Below are positions 42,607 to 53,795 of a stretch of 64,000 bases of DNA, piece after piece. Both the position numbers and the translations under genes were made by a program. Source of the DNA: Ypsolopha sequella. Taxonomy: Eukaryota > Arthropoda > Insecta > Lepidoptera > Ypsolophidae. Below the pieces are notes generated by a model. That model searched no databases and was not told the origin of the DNA. It was given only the letters and a program-made list of their open reading frames with translations. Positions within the stretch are counted from its first letter, which is position 1. Each line of letters begins with the position of its first letter. The stretch covers positions 15,422,201 to 15,486,200 of the forward strand of contig OW204001.1 of NCBI GenBank assembly GCA_934047225.1, in the 5' to 3' direction.

Positions 42607-43092
42607 ATGCCGAGGAGAAAACGACCTAACATAGGTCGTCGAAGTCGATCGAATGTGCGACGAGCTACCTCACGCGCTAATCGCACTGATGACCAGCGAG
42701 AGACTGATAATGCTAACAGTCGTATTGGTATGGCAGATTTGCATCCTAGAGTGAATTACAATCAAGTGGATAATAGGCATAGAATGGAACGAGTTCGGGC
42801 ACATCGATCACAACAGCAGCGAGCACGGGAAAATGAAATTGATCGATTCCGCAGACGCAATGTTCCTGTGAACCTGGCACGAGGAGCATTCTCCTACGAT
42901 CAAGAAATAGATTATAGTGCCGACAAATCTGTAACAATTGGGGAAATGTCAATCATTTGTCGACATTGTAAAGCTTTAAAATACAGCGGTGAATTTGCAG
43001 GATTATGTTGTACTGGTGGTAAAGTAAAATTGCCACAGTTAGTCCCACCACCTGATCCATTAGACTCATTAGTTTTTGGGATGGTTGATTAA
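42607..43092 (+). pseudogene. Helitron Rep/helicase, N-terminal piece
   Basis: ATG 42607 opens a very basic N-terminus (PRRKRPNIGRRSRSNVRRAT), then an Arg/Gln-rich stretch, then GAFSYDQEIDYSADKSVTIG, ICRHCKALKYSGEFAGLCC, and GKVKLPQLVPPPDPLDSL. The CxxCxALK...GxCCxxGKVxLPxL motif is the zinc-binding leader conserved before the Helitron N-terminal domain. The frame then meets an in-frame TAA (43090-43092) at a deletion junction and continues as the next entry. Start context and length of the leader are as expected for the family. The protein would lack the HUH endonuclease and helicase, so the element depended on others to move. Confidence 0.85.
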
Positions 43093-43464
43093 TTGATTAC
43101 AGGTGCTGAAACCAACAAAAAAGTCAGTGCTATGAATTTTTATTCAAACAGAATCCGTGAAGGTGAAGTAAATCACATTTTGATGTGTCAACGGCTTTTT
43201 CATCAGTTTGCAGTTGACATGTATGTCAAAATTGAGACTGAACGATTGACGTACATCCGTCTAAACCAACAGCAGCTTCGATCTGAAGAGTACATTCATC
43301 TTCGCGATGCTATTAATGCCGATGGCAATGCAAACAATGTGGGGAAAATGACAATTTTGCCGGTCACTTACACTGGGAGGCCGCGCCACCACGGTGTCGT
43401 GCAGTTGGGTTTATTTGTTGTTTCTAATACATATACGTCTGAAATAATATTCAATTTGATATAA
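43093..43464 (+). pseudogene. Helitron-like N-terminal domain piece
   Basis: In the same frame as the preceding piece after one stop: ITGAETNKKVSAMNFYSNRI, NHILMCQRLFHQFAVDMYVK, IETERLTYIRLNQQQLRSEE, YIHLRDAI, then MTILPVTYTGRPRH. This matches the middle of the Helitron_like_N domain. The part between the zinc leader and ITGAETN has been deleted. After GRPRH the family normally continues into the Rep HUH region; here it runs into unrelated residues and a stop, so a second deletion follows. Confidence 0.85.
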
Positions 43465-43479
43465 TTCAAATGTTTTTTA

Positions 43480-44036
43480 TTAAAGACTATATAAATCAAC
43501 TTTTACGGTAGGAACCATATTTTTTAAAATTTCCGCGATTGACTCCTGAATCGGCAACATATCAATTAATCTAACAGCAAATGCGAACCAGGCTTGCTAA
43601 AGATGTCTTGACTTGCCTCGCCAGGACTTGACGGCGTGGCGGAAGGCCTCGGTGACTCGGAAAAATCTGGTAGAACCAGAATATTGCCGATGTTGTGCTC
43701 ATGACTTTCTTAAATCTCATCCAAATCCTTTAGTTCATCGGCAGTTAAATTAAGTTCTGAAAATGTTATTCTTTCAGATGATGACACAGATGATGATGAT
43801 GGCATTGTTGAGACGAACTTCGGTTTTAATAACAGTTGTTGTTTCACTCGATTTTTTTGTTCCTTAGCCCTATTAATTCGTATTATTCGGCTCAAATTGT
43901 GACCGCACTTTATACAAAACTTGAAGGTATCAGCGGTTATTGTGAAACATTCGTCGCATCTTTACAATTTTTTTGTGCAACTAAGACAGGTACTTCTGTT
44001 GTTCTGCCGTTCTACCCACTTTTTACAAAATACTGA
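43480..44036 (-). pseudogene. Antisense coding-like segment captured in the Helitron
   Basis: Reading from 44036 down: FCKKWVERQNNRSTCLSC, a stop, CDECFTITADTFKFCIKCGH, basic residues (NRAKEQKNRVKQQ), a Ser run, then ITFSELNLTADELKDLDEI, a stop at 43712-43710, SESPRPSATPSSPGEASQDI in the same frame, and after a frameshift FAFAVRLIDMLPIQESIAEI and LKNMVPTVKVDLYSL, ending in TAATAA at 43480. The repeated CxxC pairs suggest a small zinc-ribbon protein; no family is recognised. AATAAA on the minus strand overlaps the stop (43481-43476). Upstream, 44080-44115 holds GACAGTGACACTGACAGTC-type words often found near insect promoters. Nothing in Helitron biology calls for this ORF, so gene capture is inferred. 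Confidence 0.5.
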
Positions 44037-44559
44037 AACATTGTTTTGAAATATCAATTATATTTTCTTGGAAAGTTCGGTGACAGTGACACTGACAGTC
44101 AGTGTTGGCAGGTTACTGTTACGTTTAGTAATGTGGCGTAATCGATACAGACAAAAAAAATAGGCTGGTACCTTATTTGTTAATATAAGTGTCTATAATC
44201 TAATATAATGTCTCATGCAAAATAATTATGAACATTAAGCTGGACATGTGTGCGTGATTTGCCCACTCTTTCCGCCCACTATGGAGCCGATACTTAGACT
44301 ATCTGATGATGCCTTTATAAAGCTGCCGGCTCTGAAATACATACATATGGTTTAAATTAATATGGTTTATATTAAGAGGTAAGTGATACGAAGTTCACCG
44401 GGTTAGCTAGTTATTATATAAGTAATTGATTAATGTACAGTTAATATTGCTTGTTCTTTAATGTTTAGCATATTTTTTAGTTTATTCCGTCTTGTTTAAT
44501 TGTGTTCGAAAATTTTCAATAAGTGTTTCACTTTTATGGAACTTTAGGTCTGTTTGTTA

Positions 44560-44800
44560 TTGTCTATTTATTTCTTATTATATGTAAATGACTGTTTGTT
44601 TCTTAAATAAAATAAAATAAAAATAAATAAAAAAATGACCCTCGTCATGATATTATGGTATTGAGACCAATCAGAAGCATGGACGGGAAATAGGGCGGGA
44701 CTTAAGAAATAAAGGCGGGCGTCGTCGGGTTTGATTGGTTGTCTAGCGGTATTAAAAATAAATTGTGCCAATCACAGCGCAGAATCGCGATGTTATAATG
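44560..44800. other. AT-rich tail and CCAAT-containing segment
   Basis: 44600-44630 is an AATAAAATAAA run, possibly a LINE tail. 44665-44775 has three CCAAT-type boxes (GACCAATCAG, TTGATTGGTT, GCCAATCACA). The minus ORF across it is not recognised. Confidence 0.3.
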
Positions 44801-44949
44801 TAAAATTATAACATTGGATAAACAATGTAGGTACTAGAAAAACTGCTTTTGATGTTATAATTACCTTATTGTAACATGAGACTAGATAATAGTGGTTTAT
44901 GAAACTGACACTTAAAGAGGTTATTAAAACGCGATTTTTAACAGTATAC

Positions 44950-45405
44950 ACGAGTGTTTTAATACTAGTGTATGGTAAAAGTGATATTAGCAGTTGGAAC
45001 AGGGGCCCATAAGCTGTCCCTAATCTACGTCCATGTAAATTTAAGCTGCTTATATTCTACAAAAGTAAGTACAAAATTTCCTACCAGAAAATGGTACTTA
45101 GATGATGTCCGCAGTACGAGTTCCTTCCGTACACGGAGTGCAAAAGTGTGCCGGTGTTGTGACACGTTGTTCACCTCCACGGAGAACCTAAACACAACCC
45201 ACCTACACCTGGATGCATCCAAAACCCAGAACATATGGTAACCGGACAATGTTCCGCACTTGTTGCAAACCGCATGTATGCAGGTTATGTCACACACAAA
45301 GGAATCAAATTAAAAGTGGCCTTCTCGCCAAAATATTGTCAGACCCTGACTCACTAATATTTTTTATGATATTCACATCAATTTTCTTTGTATTAAACCA
45401 TTAAT
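44950..45405 (+). pseudogene. Cysteine-rich coding-like fragment, possibly piggyBac C-terminus
   Basis: The stretch is GC-richer than its flanks and open in more than one frame. Plus-strand pieces: TRSAKVCRCCDTLF (45118 on) and, in another frame, NRTMFRTCCKPHVCRLCHTQ (45240-45300). A spaced set of Cys and His near a C-terminus is typical of piggyBac-type transposases (CxxC...CxxC..P.C..CH). No catalytic DDD domain is visible upstream. The minus frame (45297-45025) is also open and cannot be excluded. A tentative call. Confidence 0.2.
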
Positions 45406-45409
45406 ATAT

Positions 45410-46680
45410 TAAATATTAAAATCGACCGCGATCTTTTTCAATGTAGGCCTTTCCGAGGCTTTTCGTGACAGCTCAAAGTGTCCATAGACAAAATACCATA
45501 GACCACTATCGGATACGTTCAAAAACATACATTTTATCCGAAACAACTAGTTATGTGTAGTTTTATACACTACTTTATCTTCACTCATGCAATAGGTTAC
45601 CTACCTATTTTCTAATCCATAAGATCTTGGTAACATTTGTCGTAAGCTTTTCTTGAATTTGCTGGTTTCGTTTTGATTCTTCGTCATTTTTGTTGCTCAG
45701 TATTACAGCTGTCAGACATTTTTGCCCAGAATAAACAAAACGAACATATATTAAATTAATAAATAACGCACAAAATCCAACATTTCACCGAGCATGTCTA
45801 AAAAGGGCTGGGTCCCAAGTTCTACCATCAGTAAAATCAATCGCAGTCCACCGCGCATGGGTTTGGTCACAAGTATGACCATCATTCGGACCATTCCCTA
45901 TTTAAACCTCACACATGGCTGTTTGGGCTAAGTTCCCTTTGCCTTCCTACTTCGTGTTATTGTACTTTTATTACAGAAAAAGTTATTTAAGCATTATTTT
46001 GTTAAGAAAACTGTACTTTAATTTTTTTCTTGAATTAGAGAGGTTCGTAAAAAAATTTCATTATGCACCATTTTTGAGTTTAAAATCTGGATTTTACGAT
46101 ATGAGTGTAGATAACACGATGTCACGTACATAATATAACATCAAGTTATATGTATTTTAAAATTATTGTTTACGTTTAGTTTGTATAATATTTCTTTAAT
46201 TAGCTTACATTAAAAAAAAAAGTTTTTTTGTTTACATATTTAAATAAGTCACCCCAAGGAGAAGACAACGGTGTTTCCGGGGGGCTGTTCCTGGAACCCT
46301 CGTAAACCCTCATTCACTGACGATCTGACGATTTTACTCCTCAACGTGATTTGAAGGGAACCATAACGTGCTTTCACCGTTCAGTAAATATTAAGAATTT
46401 ACCTGAACTATGCCAGAATGTCTTAATATTATATACTTTTGTCGAAAAAAAAAAACTTTACCTATTTTTTTAGGTTTAAAAACGTTCCGCAGAAGAACGC
46501 GGTTAAGGGACTTGACTCGACATGACTTTTTATTTATATTAGTTATTAGTATTACCCGTTGAAGACAAATAGGCCAATGAGCCAACATTTATGATCTCCT
46601 CTATCAAAACCTAATAAAGTCTTTGCCATTAGACATTTTATGCTGGACGGGTAATAAAAAAATAGTTACTCTTAAATCCG
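45410..46680. other. No gene seen
   Basis: AT-rich, non-repetitive in this window apart from short GTACCAT-type words at 45800-45890 (CCATCAGTAAA, CCATCATTCGGACCATTCC). ORFs at 45915 and 46588 are unrecognised. Confidence 0.35.
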
Positions 46681-46684
46681 AAAA

Positions 46685-46760
46685 ATTTGTTACTGCATGC
46701 CCGACCGGCTGAATTCGAATAGAGTTTTTACCAACTGAGCCACAGCTGCTATGCCATTGT
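46685..46760 (-). mobile_element. tRNA-derived SINE head (antisense)
   Basis: On the minus strand GCAGCTGTGGCTCAGTTGGT is followed by AAAACTC and TATTCGAATTCAGCC. TGGCTCAGTTGG is an RNA polymerase III A box and the second block a weak B box. It lacks a full cloverleaf, so it is a SINE or tRNA relic, not a tRNA gene. Confidence 0.5.
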
Positions 46761-47086
46761 AATGTTACTCAATACTAGGAATATCTTATTCAACAAGTTT
46801 GGAAAGTTAAACCCCAATCCGTACACACAGTTCACTGACGGATGCTGATTTCCCCTGAGCCTGAGTTCTCTTTTAACAATTTAAAAATTCATTTCTTATT
46901 CCAACACAATATTTAATTAACGAAAATCTTATTCTTTCTTGTTATCACTCGGGAGCAAAATCAATATTTGCGAAAGTATATTGCAGGAAGGTTTCTGAAA
47001 TGCTATTTGTTTTATTTAAGGCGACGCTGCCGTAGGAATACGTGGTTATTAAAGGTATTCTTTTGGCCATTCAGGGGATCTAAAAC

Positions 47087-47168
47087 GATTTGAAAGTAGG
47101 ATAGAGTCAGAGTTTTTTCACGCGTGCAAAAGAGACGGCATTAGAACGGAATCATAATATGATTCATC
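47087..47168 (+). repeat. Dispersed repeat E, copy 2
   Basis: See 41544-41625; same order and orientation with minor differences. Confidence 0.8.
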
Positions 47169-47169
47169 C

Positions 47170-48560
47170 AAGACCAGAGAGACCATTAGAGGACCAGATC
47201 TTCGTAGGCCTGGAATTAAAATGACAAGTCATTTCAGTCCTATAATAGCTACTTAGCAAATCATGTTTCAATATCAATGTTTGATTGTCGCTCAATTAAG
47301 GTCGATTAATTATTTGAGGTCGCATTAAATTTAAAAAAGCTTGGTGAAACGAGTTATCTTAGAGAACGAAATATTAATAAAACAAAACGTCAACACGGTA
47401 TAGTTAATTCCTTATTAGATATACTGCAATATAACTAGGTGATAAGTGAGTTATTGAGCGCTTTATTGAATGACAGTCTAAATTCTCTAAGAAATGATAA
47501 CATTCAAAAAATGAATCAAAAACTGATAATAGATCGAACGAAAACAAAACACTAGATTATTCTGTAGAGGTAGCCCTAACTAAGCAAATCTCCCGAGAAA
47601 TATTTTGTAAACTGTGCAAGTCAGCGATCTAAAAGTCTAGTTCGTTGGTGCACGCGAACTAAGGAATAAACTTTTAAAAGTTCAAGAAAAATGTGTTATT
47701 GAATAGAAGATCCCTACAATAGGATATAAAATTATGGTTACTTTTAGTAAGAATCTATGCATTTTTCAGAACAGGTATCTTCTTAAGGTAAGTAATTGTA
47801 TGGGTATACATACACATAGACATAATGTACCTATATATCTGTGGATATACGGGACATGAATGGAATACGTGTCGCATAATATTCACGTTAAAACAAATGA
47901 AAAGGGTACGCGCAAATTCCCAACTTTCAACGTGGTGCTTTCTTGAGATAACGGTGGCCTCAAGAACCTATAAAAATGCTAATAGAAAGAAAGGTGATGC
48001 GTCGTTTGGAAGAAAAATAAAGAAAAAGGTGACACGTTATTTCGTATTAGGAAATCTCGATATAGAAATGGTATTGTTTTGGTTTGATGTCGGTGTTTTG
48101 ATTTTATTATACCAGAAATGGCAATGACATGCCTGCTTAAGGGCAGAGTTGTTACAACACACAAGCAAAAACATTTTTGTTTATTTTGAATACCAACTCA
48201 ACTTCGTCCGTATTGTAAAACAATATTTAGATTTATTAATCATTTACTACTATACTTTTGCTTTATTTCTGTACTGACGATGAAATTGAGAAGAGAGTAG
48301 GTATTACATTACCATGATAAAGAAGATGGGAAAAGGGCTTAGGCAAATTTTTCAGATTCACTGCGTGAGGTTTGTACTTTGTGTAGGTAGCGAGCTGGAA
48401 AGACGAGATAAGATAGTGATACCCTTGTATTTTATACAAGACAAACTGAAAGGTCAGCATTCCTTGTGTTTACTCGTAACTCGTGCCCTTATCTACTATT
48501 TACTGTGGTCAAACTGCCACAGTGGTCTCACAAATTTCTTTAGAACTTGGATTTAAACAT
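47170..48560. other. No gene seen
   Basis: The 100-residue ORF at 47825-48127 and the overlapping ORFs at 48263-48556 show no motif, no codon pattern of note and no neighbours to support them. Confidence 0.35.
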
Positions 48561-48571
48561 GTAGTGTTGAG

Positions 48572-48825
48572 CAGTGGCGTGCACAGATTTTTTTCCGGAA
48601 AAAGCAATCAGAAGGTCAATTTTGAGAAAAAAAATGAAAAATTTAAATAACACTTTGAAAAAAGAAAGTTTGTAGGATGCCAGGGTAGGCACTGCCTACC
48701 CTAGAGTGAACATTGTCATACCAACTTTTTGTTTTTCAAAGTATCATTTAAATTTTTTCATATTTTTTTTATTGTCAAGCTTGACCTTCTTGCTTTTCCG
48801 GAAAAAAGTTCTATGCACGCCACTG
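48572..48825. mobile_element. hAT MITE with perfect 8-bp TSD
   Basis: Ends CAGTGGCGTGCACAGA and TCTATGCACGCCACTG (one mismatch), flanked by GTGTTGAG on both sides (48564-48571, 48826-48833). Arms continue inward (TTCCGGAAAAA / TTTTCCGGAAAA), with a GGGTAGGCACTGCCTACCC palindrome near the centre. 254 bp. Confidence 0.95.
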
Positions 48826-49235
48826 GTGTTGAGGTGCAGCCAGTTTATGCTCGTTTCTGGTTTTATTTTCCTTTATGATTAAATTGCCTTCGCCCAGATT
48901 TATAGTAAAATTTAATAATGTTTTCGACAGCTTTGCGTTTCAAAGTAAAGGGATCTAAAGCTCTACACGCAAAATTGATTTTCGTTTGAGAACGCTTGGA
49001 AAATTTAATTTAAAAGCCGCTGATTCATTTTGTCCTTGAACAAAATTCACCACAACGGTTTAATATAGATATACTTGCTTAGTTATTTATTAAACTTACG
49101 ATACGAATTTTTGTATTTGATAAAATATATAGGCTTCAAACTTCTGTAGCGGGTATATTTATGTATATTTTGTCGGTATATCGTAGAATTTGGCAAATCA
49201 CAATCTGCCTGGGCATATTATATTTCTGTTAAAAC

Positions 49236-49400
49236 TAGAATGAGAATGAAAATGAATGAGAATATGAAAGAATAATTTATTTTGCTATGAGGTACATGAG
49301 TACATCATATTACACTCATCGCAAGTGATAAATAATCAATCTAATTAAATGTAACATTTAACAACACAAAACTTACATTAACTAAATGAAGATTATTTAA
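49236..49400 (-). mobile_element. LINE 3' tail with GAATGA repeats
   Basis: GAATGAGAATGAAAATGAAT, then AATAATTTATTTTGCTATGA, has the layout of an antisense LINE 3' end. No coding part. Confidence 0.4.
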
Positions 49401-49530
49401 TTTATACAGTAATGTATACGATCAAATGACATGTAACGTCTTTATTTCTATGCTACATACTAATAGATTACAATATTCGATTAGTCTTGCTAAGAAGAAT
49501 GGGCAAGAAACTTTGCAAGATAATTTTTAT

Positions 49531-50222
49531 TTATTTATTACACTTTTTGTACCATTACAAACATAATTTACAACACATTTTCAGATAAAAGACCGACATT
49601 GTGTACAAAAGCGGCACTTATTGCTAACAGCAATATCTTCCTGGCAACCTTTGGGTGGAATGAAAAAGATGTTAACGATAAAACGGGTAGCGTAAATGCT
49701 AACACAAAAGCAACGTGCTAATTTTAACCAAAATGTAATATTATTTAACATTATAATCTAATATATATTTTATATTTAACATAAAAAATACATACACATA
49801 CAAAAATTAAAATAAATAAAATAAACGTAAATAAATAAATACGTATACATATTTAAATACTTAATATTAGTGACGGGATATTTAGATGGAGTTCTATTTT
49901 GACGGGTATTCAGAATGAAAAAAGTGCTTCACTTTGATTTTTTGAACATTTTTCAACTTTTGGATATAAAGGGGCAAACGAGTCCAGAGTCGTGCAGCAC
50001 AAAAAGTAAACAACTCATTGTAAAAACCTGTTTTCGCTTCAGGAAGTGCCAATATTTTCATATTACACAGCCGCATCTCTCTACCGTGATCGGAGAGAAA
50101 ACTAAATCTTTCTCGCAAGTAACAGGGAGCAGATGGATTGTTAAGGACATCATGAAGAAGAGAATGAATGTGAGCATTTCTGAGAAGACGAATGGGGAGC
50201 CAGTTGTTATTTTTCATCATGA
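49531..50222 (-). mobile_element. 5'-truncated LINE
   Basis: 3' UTR 49541-49893 contains the block GGCAACCTTTGGGTGGAATG shared with 18060-18100. The coding end is 50220-49894. The 3' end lies near TTTTTATTTATTTATTACAC. The 5' truncation is near 50222 beside a poly-T run. Confidence 0.75.
49894..50220 (-). pseudogene. C-terminus of LINE reverse transcriptase
   Basis: 108 open codons: RNAHIHSLLHDVLNNPSAPC, YLRERFSFLSDHGREMRL, LALPEAKTGFYNELFTFCAA, RLWTRLPLYIQKL, ending VKHFFHSEY. This is the terminal tail common to many insect LINE ORF2 proteins (R...H...LL..L....AP.YL..RF.F....R, then FY..SF...A.RLWN.LP). No catalytic residues are included. The frame is intact, but it lacks a start of its own. 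Confidence 0.8.
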
Positions 50223-50260
50223 GATCATGTTATTTTTTTTTTCGTCCATTAATATTATAA

Positions 50261-50261
<1 letters not shown>

Positions 50262-50304
<43 letters not shown>

Positions 50305-50350
50305 CACGCCTGTCTTCCAGAAGGGTAGGCAGAGACTACAGATATATAAT
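50262..50350 (-). mobile_element. LINE 3' end, family with ATAC/TATG tail (copy 1)
   Basis: (ATAC)n at 50262-50297, then the antisense codons for SAYPSGRQA and a stop (within 50305-50335). The same ending occurs at 54371-54850 and 60882-60975. A very short 3' UTR ending in a simple repeat is typical of RTE-like LINEs. Confidence 0.7.
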
Positions 50351-50418
50351 TACAGTATTAAAAAAAAAATAGAAAGTACAGGACAAGAGAAATTAGGATA
50401 ATTAGACTAAAAGTTCAA

Positions 50419-50710
50419 TTAAATAAACAAAAGTAATAAAAATATGTAACCAGGAGGGGTCACCGCGCTCCGCTCCGCTTTGCTCAGTCCACAATCGTAC
50501 ACCCACGTAGCACCGATTATCTTTACGTCCAAGCTTGATGGTGGTGAACCCTGTAGCCATAGTTCAGGCACAATATGGACCCACTGCTTAGAGTGCCTTC
50601 CAAAAGCACCGAGCACAAAACGTACCCTGCGAGATTTGAATCTTCCACCTCCGGATCATGTACTAGAACCAGTAGACCACAGAGGCGGGTACTATTTGTG
50701 AATTACTTAT
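50419..50710. other. GC-rich unidentified segment
   Basis: Starts abruptly at GGAGGGGTCACCGCGCTCCG. Both strands have open frames; the minus one reads FGRHSKQWVHIVPELWLQGS, PPSSLDVKIIGATWVYDCGL. No domain recognised. Likely a transposon fragment. Confidence 0.35.
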
Positions 50711-51156
50711 GTTAAAAGAGGACAAGCATTAGGGTCCAATGGACTAAAGTCCGGTACGTGACCTACTGCACGTTGCCATAGCAACCGTACAGCTTATATC
50801 TAAGTCAAAATCATGATCAAGTATCATGTACAAAATAAATATACAGTAATTCAAAGATTCAGTAATTACGCAGAACAACACGTTCGCCTCTAATTACCTT
50901 TTAATTTTATTTGGTCCTTTATGGACTGGTCTTAGTGATTTTATTGTATTCAAATAAACAAGAAATCTTAAAATACTCGCATCAAGGATCCCGCTTCTCA
51001 CGATCCCATAAGAATTCCCTAAAATCCCTTCTTAGCGGATGTTACAGTCCAAATTTCATGCTGCTGGATCCGCAGCAGTTTGATCTAGGCGTTGATAGTC
51101 AGTCAGTCAGTCAGGGCACAAAATAGATACTACCAGAAGGCCGGCTCCATACAACG

Positions 51157-51290
51157 AGTGAAAACAGACGCACACATGCATAGACGCATACGTATGATGA
51201 TCTCGGCAGAGTTTCGTATTGGCATTCGACCGACTTCAACCGAGATCGTCATACCGTACGCGTCTATATGTACGTGCGCCTGTTTTCGCT
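51157..51290. mobile_element. 134-bp inverted-repeat MITE
   Basis: AGTGAAAACAGACGCACACA, then TGCATAGACGCATACG, mirrored by CGTACGCGTCTATATGTACG, then TGCGCCTGTTTTCGCT. The centre is GATGATCTCGG and complement. CpG-rich. Confidence 0.8.
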
Positions 51291-51299
51291 AGTTATGCG

Positions 51300-52700
51300 G
51301 AGTGAACCTCCTGCAAGTGGTTACTTTGTGGTCAGGGTATTCATTTATACATACTTTCATTTCCCCGAAAGAATAATCCGGACATGCCTTTGTGAATAAA
51401 TTTAAAGTAATCCTGAATTCCTGGGATTGAACAATTGTGTAAAAACAACTATAACGAATTTAATGAAATTATAGCAATGGTAAAATAGATTTATCCTATC
51501 TTAATATTATTCAAAACATATGGAATATAATAATAATAATTTAAGATGTACGAAACATTTTATCATGGAAAACAGCTTTTACCTGAAATCATTTCACAAA
51601 TTCGGCGTCAACTGAATATCTCGTCATTTCGCACCTCTTGATGAGAGATGGGTCGAAGTGCGGTGTGGGGGAAAGGGAAACATATCTAAAAATGTGTGCA
51701 AACTTTCATTGAGATCAAAGCCATCAGGACGTCACAAACACCTAAAGCATTTACATGGCAGATAAGCGGGAAGGGGCCACTTAAATGGTCTCTTATACGA
51801 TACTGAAATGAAATGTTCGCTTTTTAGCTTTGCTTAGCCCTTCAGTTGGGGCGAAACCCTTAAGACGAGGCCATCCTTAGATGCACAGTGGCTTTGCAAT
51901 TATAACCCGTAGACTAACTTTCATAAATTTGAAAATCGCGTGCGCCAAAATGCGCGCGAAACGATTCAGAACGAGTCTAATTTTAAGATTAAAATCGACT
52001 AAAATTATGTATAATATTGCATTTAAGTAATTTCTGAACTTGCAGCGGTTAACAAACAAGATTTTTGTATTAATAGTAAAATATGACACATAAAGATCGA
52101 TTGGGTTAAGCACAAAACCAAAAAAACACTCAAAAAGAGACTGTTTTCAAAAATAAAATCTATTGAGTGAAAGTTTTCCAATTAGGTAACGCTACTTACA
52201 ACGTAAAGATAAAGGTTTGAAAAAACATACATATAAGTTTCATATTGGGTCTGTGGTAGATTCAGTATAATCGTTCAAAAACAGTTGAAAAAGGAAGGCC
52301 TCCTCTTAAAGATCCATTTACTAAACGTGGAAACTATCAAAATTAGTTTATAGCACACTGTGCGTAAAATGAGCGCTTTAAGTCGGCATTTTCCGCACTT
52401 GTGCTATAAAAAAGTTTTTGCGAGTATTTTTATTAATTTGAATGAAAGTATATGTTTATTTTTGGTTGATATTTTATAATCTTCATAAACACAATAATTT
52501 TTAAATACAGCTGGCAACTGTTGAACTCAGTTGAACAAATCATCCTTACCTACAGCTAACATACATCTTACTCAAAACAAGAGTCTTTGGACTAAAGATA
52601 TTTCAACAAGAAGTTCCAAGGGCAAAATTCTTAACCGTAGAAGCAAAACACAAGTGAGATAAGCATTTGTTCCCTGTTTATAAGTTCATAATTCGTACGA
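51300..52700. other. No gene seen
   Basis: AT-rich intergenic or intronic DNA. 51600-51860 is slightly GC-richer, with no motif recognised. The minus ORF 52113-51877 is unsupported. Confidence 0.35.
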
Positions 52701-52751
52701 CGTCGCTCACTGCATAGCAATGCTGTTCAGGAACACGAATTGTGTTTTAAG

Positions 52752-52812
52752 CCCGACAACTTTGCCCCACGACAACTTTGCCCACGACAACTTCACCCGC
52801 GCAATTTTACCC
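52752..52812. repeat. ACGACAACTTTGCCC short tandem repeat
   Basis: CGACAACTTTGCCCCACGAC, AACTTTGCCCACGACAACTT, CACCCGCG: three to four imperfect 15-bp units. The ORF through it (52720-52995) reads the repeat as HDNF units and is probably not a gene. Confidence 0.6.
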
Positions 52813-53264
52813 GAGAACTGTAACGAACAAAGATGGAGCACGACGACAATTTGCGCAAACAAAATAAAGAAAGACCCTTTAAAAAACTTATTTCACGTGA
52901 CAACTTTCAAAAAGGAACAAGCTCGTCCGTATGTTGATATAAAAACTAATTTGGAGCAACAAGGGGATAGGTATGTAAATCTTGACGCACCATAAAGTTT
53001 CATAGAAGTTTTATATTTATATACCTGTATCTTTGAAGTTAGCGGAATATTGTTTCGTTGCAAACATATTTATGTAGTCTGTTACACTTACATAATATTT
53101 TATTAATAATAGTACTTATCCACATTACTATCGACTGAAAAAAGACTTATGTAATTTTGAGAACCTCCTTTTACTTTTAAGTTATAATTTTTAAATAAAA
53201 TGAAATCAAGATTTTTGAAAATCCATTCTCTTGCATTATAACGTCTAAAATCTAATCTAAAATG

Positions 53265-53780
53265 AAATAGGGGGGCGTCAAAGTTGTTAGTTTTAGACCA
53301 TTTTGGTTACAGGAAGAAAATGAAATGGGGTTGCGTCAAAGTTTTAGACCATTTTTGTTACGGGAAGAAATATATATATTTTTTAATTATATTTTACACA
53401 AATTTCAGTAAACAATATTCGCCAAATTGCTAAACAGTTTGTTAGCGATACGCTCTTACAAATTTTGTTCCTTAAATAAGCATTTTAGGCACTAACTTAA
53501 AATCTAATACTTATGGAGTCTAAGAGAAAAAAAAAAAATAATCATAATTTTGTAGAATTATATAAATAATTATATATAATTATATAAAATTACATAAATA
53601 ATCTATGCGTTTAATGTTTTAATTATTTAGAAAAGATAACAATGTGCTCTTTAATTTATTCTTTAGGTTACCAATTTTTAACTTATTTTCTTCCAGTAGG
53701 AGAGGACAGTTATTACATAACTTGGGGGAGCGTCAAAGTTGTCAGTTTTAGACCATTTTTATTACGGGGTCTATTAAAGA
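53265..53780. repeat. GCGTCAAAGTTGT repeats
   Basis: GGGGCGTCAAAGTTGT.AGTTTTAGACCATTTT.TTACGGG occurs at about 53272, 53330 and 53728, and partly inverted at 29168-29195. A dispersed family of unknown class. Confidence 0.6.
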
Positions 53781-53795
53781 CCAAATTATTTATGC

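Larger units (their letters stand above)
41830..44410 (+). mobile_element. Deleted Helitron carrying a foreign segment
   Basis: The 5' end TCTATATAAATAAAAATGAA, with TGCTGTTCGTTAGTCTCGCT and GAGAACGGCTGAACCGATTT, is the well-known start of an insect Helitron family. The 3' end is GATACGAAGTTCACCGGGTT, AG, CTAG (44407-44410), with host A before and T after, the Helitron A/T insertion site. At 2.6 kb it is much shorter than an autonomous element. It keeps two pieces of the Rep/helicase protein and, antisense, a coding-like insert at 43480-44036. Confidence 0.85.

Noticed and set aside
42746..42952. Minus ORF opposite the Helitron leader
   Set aside because: Shadow of the recognisable plus-strand Helitron frame.
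45025..45297. 90-residue minus ORF with several Cys
   Set aside because: Considered as a RING or zinc protein, but Cys spacing fits none, and the plus strand has an equally good reading.
47825..48127. 100-residue ORF
   Set aside because: No motif, no conserved-looking composition, no splice or promoter support.
52720..52995. 91-residue ORF with HDNF repeats
   Set aside because: The repeat is a nucleotide-level ACGACAACTTTGCCC tandem; the rest shows no domain.
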